Assembly: GCF_030253575.1 (NCBI RefSeq)
Contig: NC_080560.1
Coordinates: 9,730,501-9,794,500, forward strand
From: Rhododendron vialii
Lineage: Eukaryota > Streptophyta > Magnoliopsida > Ericales > Ericaceae
Direction: 5' to 3'
DNA: 64,000 bases
Part shown: piece by piece, positions 58,600-64,000 of the stretch
Position numbering within the stretch: position 1 is the stretch's first letter
Layout: each line of letters begins with the position of its first letter
Program-made: the position numbers and the translations under genes
Notes under the pieces: generated by a model
Seen by the model: the letters and a program-made list of their open reading frames with translations, nothing else
The model's database searches: none
Told to the model about the DNA's origin: nothing

Positions 58600-58800
58600 A
58601 TTATGCAGAGCCCCGGCAGGTGGTGCTTAGATTTGTATTGTTAAATGTAGAGCCCTAGCTGGTGGTGCTTAGATTTGTATTGTTAAATGGAGAGCCCTGG
58701 CTGGTGGTGCTTAGATTTGTACTTATTTTGTTAAATGCAGAGCCCTGGATGAAGGTGCTTAGATTTGTTAAATGCAGAGCCCTGGCTGGTAGTGCTTAGT
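58600..58800. repeat. Tandem repeat, about 45-bp unit, inside the hAT element
   Basis: Five diverged copies of GCAGAGCCCTGGCTGGTGG followed by TGCTTAGATTTGT and ATTGTTAAAT. It lies upstream of the transposase start, possibly in the 5' leader. Confidence 0.85.
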
Positions 58801-58929
58801 TTTGTGCTGATTTAGTTGACATTGGTTAGTGCTTAAATTTAAAAATATCTTATTTATCTGATTATCAGTTAGTGCATCATTAATAATAATGTTATAAGCC
58901 TCTTTTTTTAATTATTACTTAGGTGCATC

Positions 58930-59076
58930 ATGCCTAAACATTAACTATCTGGTCATCAGAAAAGAATAAAGAAGCAAAAAACAGAAGCATTAATAAATTC
59001 TCAAAAAGGGGCCATTAGAAAGTTTTTTTCAAGCAACGAAAATGTACAAAGTTCAGTCGAAGAATACGAAAATTAA
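58930..59076 (+). pseudogene. N-terminal remnant of hAT transposase
   Basis: Frame reads MPKH, a stop, then LSGHQKRIKKQKTEALINSQ and KGAIRKFFSSNEN, and ends at TAA. This is the characteristic basic start of DUF4371/hAT-C type plant transposases (SGHQKRKKK...QKGAxxKF). Codon 5 is a stop and the zinc-finger and RNase H-like parts are missing. Confidence 0.65.
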
Positions 59077-60312
59077 TTTGGTGACTGATGACGCTGAATA
59101 CTTGGTGGATGAAGAACCAATAGAAGAAGAATGTGGGGATTTGGGGGGTGAGGAAGTCTATCAATGTATCAATGAGAGCAGTGAAAGAGGTGGATTATAC
59201 AAATTTGATTGATAATTTTGCTTCTAGAAATGCAAGACGAGTAATATTCAAGTGACACTCATGCATTCTTGAGATAATATGTATTTGCCTATTTGGAGTT
59301 TTTGTATTTTGTGTTCGTATTTATGATTAGTAGAATTTTATATTGGTTTGGCTTTATTGTATTGTGATTATTGCTGTAAAAATTGTTAAGTATTAACTCT
59401 TTAAGGACACTTTTTTTTTATTGATTTTGGGCACTCAAAACTCTTGGGCCGGCCCTGGAGATAATTGAAAGTAGAAAATTATGCAGCGGTTGGTCCCGAG
59501 ACACACAATCACACACAAATGTACGGATCCTGCAAACTTTTCAAAATCATTTTCCCAACAGATTCCACGACCTTTTTGAGAGAGGGTTTCAAGAAACTAG
59601 TGTCCCAAGAGTTTTGTGGAAACAGTAGTTGTAGGAAACAAGCCGTTCAGAAGAATGACGTCAAAATATTCGGTATCTTTTGGATGGTTTTCATGTCTGA
59701 TGGGAGTCGGATGATAGGGATCGAGACCACTTGATCTATCGAGTCTGATTCTCAATACTACTCAGACTAAAGTCATCACCATGTGTCATCTGTTACTTTT
59801 GAAGTTTGGAGTATTATATGTAATAAGTGTGGCTCCATGTCACGCTGTATACCAAATGAAATGAATAAAAGATAAAGATGAGTTTGGAGGAGGGGACCCA
59901 CGCCCCAATAAAGAAGGAACCCCTGGTTTTATCCAAAACTCTGGGCCACAAAGCATTGTATTGAGCCCAAACCATGTGCCTGCCAGTGCCATACAAATGC
60001 AGTTATGCATTATGCACCATCTGAAGTTCCCAATCTATCCTCGTGTATTTTGGTGTTGATAAACTCACTAGAAGGGCAAAAAAGTCATTTCATTCAAACA
60101 GTCCCGAATTTCCCTCTCAAACCCATTCGCTTGCCATTCCCCAAACCACAGGCAAAACAGCCACCGCCACTTGTTTCCTCACTAATGTACCATGTTTGGC
60201 CTCTTTATATATAGGCTCAAACTCGGATTGCAAGTGCTTCATCATCAAATCATAAAAGTATTAAACTCCTCTCCTCAAATAGACCAAGAACGACGACAAC
60301 AAAAACAGCAAG

Positions 60313-60570
60313 ATGAGTTCGACAAGCAGAGCATGGATTGCGGCCGCGAGCGTCGGAGCCGTGGAGGGGTTAAAAGATCAGGGATTCTGCAGGTGGAACT
60401 ACACCATGAGGTCGATACACCAGCATGCCAAGACTAATCTCCGGTTCTTCCCGCAGGCCAAAAAACTGTCTCCTTTGTCATCGGCCATGGTTTCGCGGGA
60501 GGAGAAGGCCGGAGAGGCGGAAGAGTCACTGAGGAAAGTTATGTACTTGAGCTGTTGGGGTCCAAATTGA
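60313..60570 (+). CDS. Wound-induced protein, DUF3774 family (copy 2)
   Basis: 85-aa paralogue of the gene at 55615, in the same orientation within the second duplication unit. It has MSSTSRAWIAAASVGAVEGL at the start and the conserved EESLRKVMYLSCWGPN end. TATA box at 60206-60213. No stop or frameshift, and the eight amino-acid differences fall mostly outside the C-terminal signature, so both copies look functional. The 5' flank shares the CTGAAG(C/T)TCCCAATCTATCC block and the GGGCAAAAAAGTCATTTCAT block with copy 1, so regulation is probably similar. Expected to be stress- or wound-inducible, from the family. Confidence 0.92.
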   Translation: MSSTSRAWIAAASVGAVEGLKDQGFCRWNYTMRSIHQHAKTNLRFFPQAKKLSPLSSAMVSREEKAGEAEESLRKVMYLSCWGPN

Positions 60571-62315
60571 GATCAATCAATCTCTTTCATAGCTCAATTT
60601 TTCTGCTTTTCATTCTCTTTTAGTTTTTCCCTTTTTTGGGGAGTGACATATAATGTAGCCGATTCCATGAAATTGCATGGAATTAAGAATTGTAAAACCC
60701 AAGTTGATAACAATTTCATGGGTGGTAATTTTGGGACAATGTCAAATAGAAGGCGGGCGGGGAAACCTGCACTTTTCTGGTCATTGGGCTTGAATATACT
60801 CCCAACTCCATCCACACATGGTGAAATTTGAGATAGGGATAGTAGTGTTGTAACTCACGAACACTAAAAAATGGACTAAACTTTTCAATCCTAATTTTCT
60901 TGGAAGAATGGTGGGGAAAGCTAAAATGCACTCTCGCTTCCTTCACTCGGCATTTGTGGTGGTGCTAAACCAAAGAAGGTTTTTAAGCGTTGGTTTGGGC
61001 CCCGTTCCGCTTTCTTTTTAAACCTTCTTTTTCTAAAAAGATGTAATTTTAAGTTCAAATATAATGAAAATGAGAAATAATTTTTTTAAATTTTTTTTGC
61101 ACTGTTTAAAAGATTTCAATGAGATCTTTCAAATAAGATTCATATTGGTAGAAAAATTATTTACGTAAATACATAATTTTTGAGCTTGAATTTACATTTT
61201 TTTTCTAAAAATTCATTTTTTGATAAAGTGGAACACTTAATCTCTAGCTAAGGCTAAGAATGAAATAGTCAAATCATTCGATCGTCAGTAATTATTTTTG
61301 GGAGTACTAGTTCGCAAGCACAGCTACATTGTGCTCCGGAATTTCTCTATCCTTTGTCTATCCCTGGACATATACGTTCATAACTTCCCATTCAAGAGTT
61401 ATAAGCCCTCACCAACATTATAAAAAAAAAAAAATAATCAACTTGATTAAATATCGATAGGTATATCAAATTTTGAATTTTGGTTTACAAAATCAACGGT
61501 CATAGATTTTAAAATTAAACTGTCCATGATTGTTCATTTTCTAATCCAAAATTCAATTTTTAATATAGGTATTGATGTCCGATCAAAACTCATTTTTTTC
61601 GTGGATAGACTATTTTGTGGGCCTTATAAGATGGACGGTTTATATTATGACAAAAAATCTATAGTGGAGCCCATAACGGGCGGTGGTCCAAACCATAGGT
61701 GGAAAGACTCAGAAAGTTTTACAGAAACTACAAAACTCTAATCCTACTCTGCTGTTTTAAAACTACCCGACCTATCAAAATATGTTCCGAGTCTGGATGG
61801 CAGGGTACGCCACAACCCCTAGCGGAGGCTTGGGTTCAAGCCTTTTCTCAATGGTACTAATGCCATTTTGTACTTGGGTTGTATTGTGGAGGTGATAGTT
61901 TGTCTTCACGAACAATTGCTATGGCTCGAATCAAATATTTCTACTAGCGGGTGGAAAGCTCCTATAGTCATGTGGTTCATGCCTAAGAGAGTTACTATGC
62001 TGGTAATTTTTTCCCATCCTTTTTTAATATGGAAAAAATATATATACCAAATAGTGTTAAAATTTGGGGCCCACAGCCCACCCTAGCACGTGATACCCAT
62101 AGGGGGAAAGGCCCGCACCATTTGTCTTGGAGTAGAATTGGAGCCACTGCCATGGCCCATGGCCACCCTACGTGCCTCTCCTCGCACAATAGTAGTATTA
62201 GCATTTCATGGCCCATCCCCCACAAAAGGACAGAATTACCCTGCACTTTATGAAAAAAACAGGATACGAAAACAACGCCCTGGGTGGGTCCCACAGTGTT
62301 GAACCAATCCTGATT

Positions 62316-62345
62316 GGGGTGGGGTGGGGTGGGGTGGGGTGGGGT
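62316..62345. repeat. (GGGGT)n minisatellite
   Basis: Six perfect GGGGT units followed by AGGGG, giving at least seven consecutive runs of four G, able in principle to form G-quadruplexes on the plus strand. It lies just outside the end of duplication unit 2. Confidence 0.9.
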
Positions 62346-62349
62346 AGGG

Positions 62350-63756
62350 GAGAAAGAACAAATTAAGGTGTTGGAGGATAACCATTGGTTGCAGGGGGAT
62401 GAGTCACTGGATATGCACGCCACCTGCCCCCCCATTTCGACAGCTACATTAAACTAATCTATGCTAACGATAAATTGACCTTCCACTCGCGATATTTTCG
62501 AGGCGGTTCATAACATGTACAGTACTATATCGTGGGGAAATACTAAAGTACATACCTCCGTACTCTATATACCCGTATAACCAAACCATTGAGAGACGTA
62601 ACCAAATCATTGAGATCTGCATAATAATTGAAGGAAATGTTTTGTTATGCCTCTCAATAATTTGGTTATTTGAGACTTTTGAGTGCATATTGTACGGGAG
62701 TGTGTACTGTAACATGACCCTATATCGTGCTCAAATATTACCTAACCCATTTGAACAAGGCCATTTGTTTAATGGAACATGAAGCATCGAGTTAGGCCTT
62801 GTTCTGTTAAGGGAAATAAGTATTATAAATTTTTCAAAAAAGTATTTACCTTTTGAATTAAAGGTGACGTAATGTGATAGAATGACCTATCTCGTAAAAC
62901 GAAAAAATAAGTAATTAAAAAATAAAAATCTTAGCGGAACGTGACTTAATCAGCATCCAGCACCAATGGCGCGCCGGAAATCATTCGTTTAAAATGATGA
63001 GAGGGTTGGGTTTGATGGGTGAGACAACTTTTTACGGATCAATTCGAGTACACGTAAAATATCTCCAGAAAATTACCTGTATGTCTAGAAAACCAAAACT
63101 TAATTTTCACTAAAGATGAATTCAATTTTTATTTATCTCTAAGGATAATATCATATGAAAATTATCATTTTACCCTTCATTAAAGTAAATCTCCCTATAA
63201 TCTAACTCGCCTTCAACCCGGCCCAACGTGCCATATATATCTTGTAGGATACTATCTTGCCGATTTCAGATCGAGTAGTACACTGTACATCATCCTAAGT
63301 TAAAATACCAAAAAAGAGAGAACGATAGAGTAATATGCTAATGTGTCAATATCGTTTTTATAGTACCAAACTATAAGTAGTATACAAAATCTTAACATCA
63401 ACAATTATAATTTTGGGATCATTATTTTCTTAACCGATACGTGATTAGTTTTTGTTTTTGTAATGTGGAATGTCTCGAGTCAGCTCGTGCACATCTTAAA
63501 CTAATATTTACAATCATTTCCACAGTCCGTTTCGTAAGCGTGGGGTGAGGTGGATACTTAATTGATTAATTCATCACCAAGAAGCATAAACGTGTAATAA
63601 TCATAAGAGATACAGATGATCATGTTGTCACGAGATAGTAATGATTATTCTCATACTCCTACTTTTGTAAACCATGAATAAGTCCAAACAATAATTCAGG
63701 AAAAAAAACAAATGCTCTCTCGTTTCCTCAAAACCCACCACCTCTTCTTCTTCCCC

Positions 63757-63760
<4 letters not shown>
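62350..63760. other. Intergenic, upstream of third wound-type gene
   Basis: No coding region recognised. Facing copies of AACCAAATCATTGAGA / CTCTCAATAATTTGGTTAT near 62580-62670 make a small inverted repeat. The right end is presumably the promoter of the gene at 63964. Confidence 0.35.
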
Positions 63761-63763
<3 letters not shown>

Positions 63764-63795
<32 letters not shown>

Positions 63796-63810
63796 GACTC
63801 TATATATATA
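63764..63810 (+). promoter_or_regulatory. CT-rich tract and TATA box of third wound-type gene
   Basis: A CT microsatellite (63764-63794) is followed by TATATATATA (63801-63810), about 155 bp before the ATG at 63964. The order and spacing fit a plant core promoter with a leader of about 120 nt. Confidence 0.6.
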
Positions 63811-63963
63811 CCCCTTACTCCTATCATTCAAATCACAAGAAACTCAGGAAACCCAAAAGCAATAAACTAAAAAAAACACTAATCCTAAAGTCTCTCTCTC
63901 TCATCATCGTACTGCTATAACAATTTTACTACTTGTGAAGAACACACAATACTATATATTACT

Positions 63964-64000
63964 ATGAGTTACCTGAACAGGGTTTGGATGGCGGCGAGTG
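63964..64000 (+). CDS. Wound-induced DUF3774-type protein, 5' end only
   Basis: The window ends 12 codons into the frame: MSYLNRVWMAAS. This start is typical of another subgroup of the plant wound-responsive DUF3774 family, distinct from the MSSTSRAW type at 55615 and 60313. Together with those copies it suggests a local cluster. The rest lies outside the window, so identity rests on 12 residues and the genomic context. Confidence 0.6.
   Translation, partial: MSYLNRVWMAAS

Larger units (their letters stand above)
57346..59457. mobile_element. hAT element, deletion derivative, inserted in unit 2
   Basis: 2112 bp with ends CAGGGCCGG and CCGGCCCTG (inverted) and a perfect 8-bp target duplication GAGATAAT (57338-57345, 59458-59465). 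The unit-1 empty site lies at 54736-54748. It retains the beginning (58930-59076) and apparently the very end (near 59205-59265, FASRNARR-like, a common tail of these transposases) of a hAT transposase frame, but the catalytic core is absent. It is therefore non-autonomous. Confidence 0.9.
57090..62256. repeat. Segmental tandem duplication, unit 2
   Basis: Head-to-tail with unit 1; starts near CATTTGGTCCAATTACC and ends near CCCTGCACTTTATGAAAAAA. It is lengthened by a 2.1-kb hAT insertion (57346-59457) and by extra sequence around 61000-61700. Confidence 0.85.

Overview
This is a stretch of a eudicot plant nuclear genome. It has GT-AG spliced genes with long AT-rich introns, plant-only families (SPARK/GPI-anchored protein, BAHD acyltransferase, plant cluster-type diacylglycerol kinase, wound-induced DUF3774 peptides), and many MITEs, hAT, CACTA, MULE and LTR elements. 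I cannot name the species from sequence alone.

Layout. About 1.4-6.9 kb (+): a complete nine-exon equilibrative nucleoside transporter of 418 aa, whose fifth intron holds a striking inverted array of about twenty 20-bp repeats. 8.5-11.2 kb (-): a two-exon GPI-anchored SPARK-type protein (At4g28100-like), with two MITEs in its intron. 13.2-24.8 kb: a nested stack. An old LINE tail is split by a Tork/Tnt1-type Copia element, which is itself split by a 6.3-kb non-autonomous CACTA element carrying a captured, intron-bearing fragment of a host SBT5-like subtilase. 25.2-26.6 kb (-): an intact single-exon BAHD acyltransferase. 27-38.9 kb: gene-poor accessory DNA containing a 6-kb hAT element stuffed with further insertions (CACTA-like ends, a solo LTR, a hAT MITE), plus Stowaway, Tourist-like and foldback MITEs. 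39.5-41.6 kb (+): a decayed FAR1/MULE-type gene fused to an OTU cysteine-protease domain.

43.3-52.4 kb (+): a complete 12-exon diacylglycerol kinase 5-like gene (488 aa) with a 1.7-kb solo LTR in intron 5. Just downstream lies an open, basic/amphipathic reading frame that looks like the alternative calmodulin-binding C-terminus known for tomato DGK. 53.1 kb (-): a small ORF ending in CWGP. 54.3-62.3 kb: a tandem segmental duplication, each unit carrying one 85-aa wound-induced DUF3774 gene. Each unit has its own later insertion (a MITE in unit 1, a hAT element in unit 2), and the other unit preserves the empty site. The window ends inside the start of a third DUF3774-type gene.

The host genes do not form a pathway or operon. 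The common thread is signalling, membrane and stress functions set in a transposon-rich landscape. The most interesting structures are the intronic foldback array, the gene-capturing CACTA inside a Copia inside a LINE, the candidate alternative DGK C-terminus, the FAR1-OTU fusion remnant, and the wound-peptide duplication.
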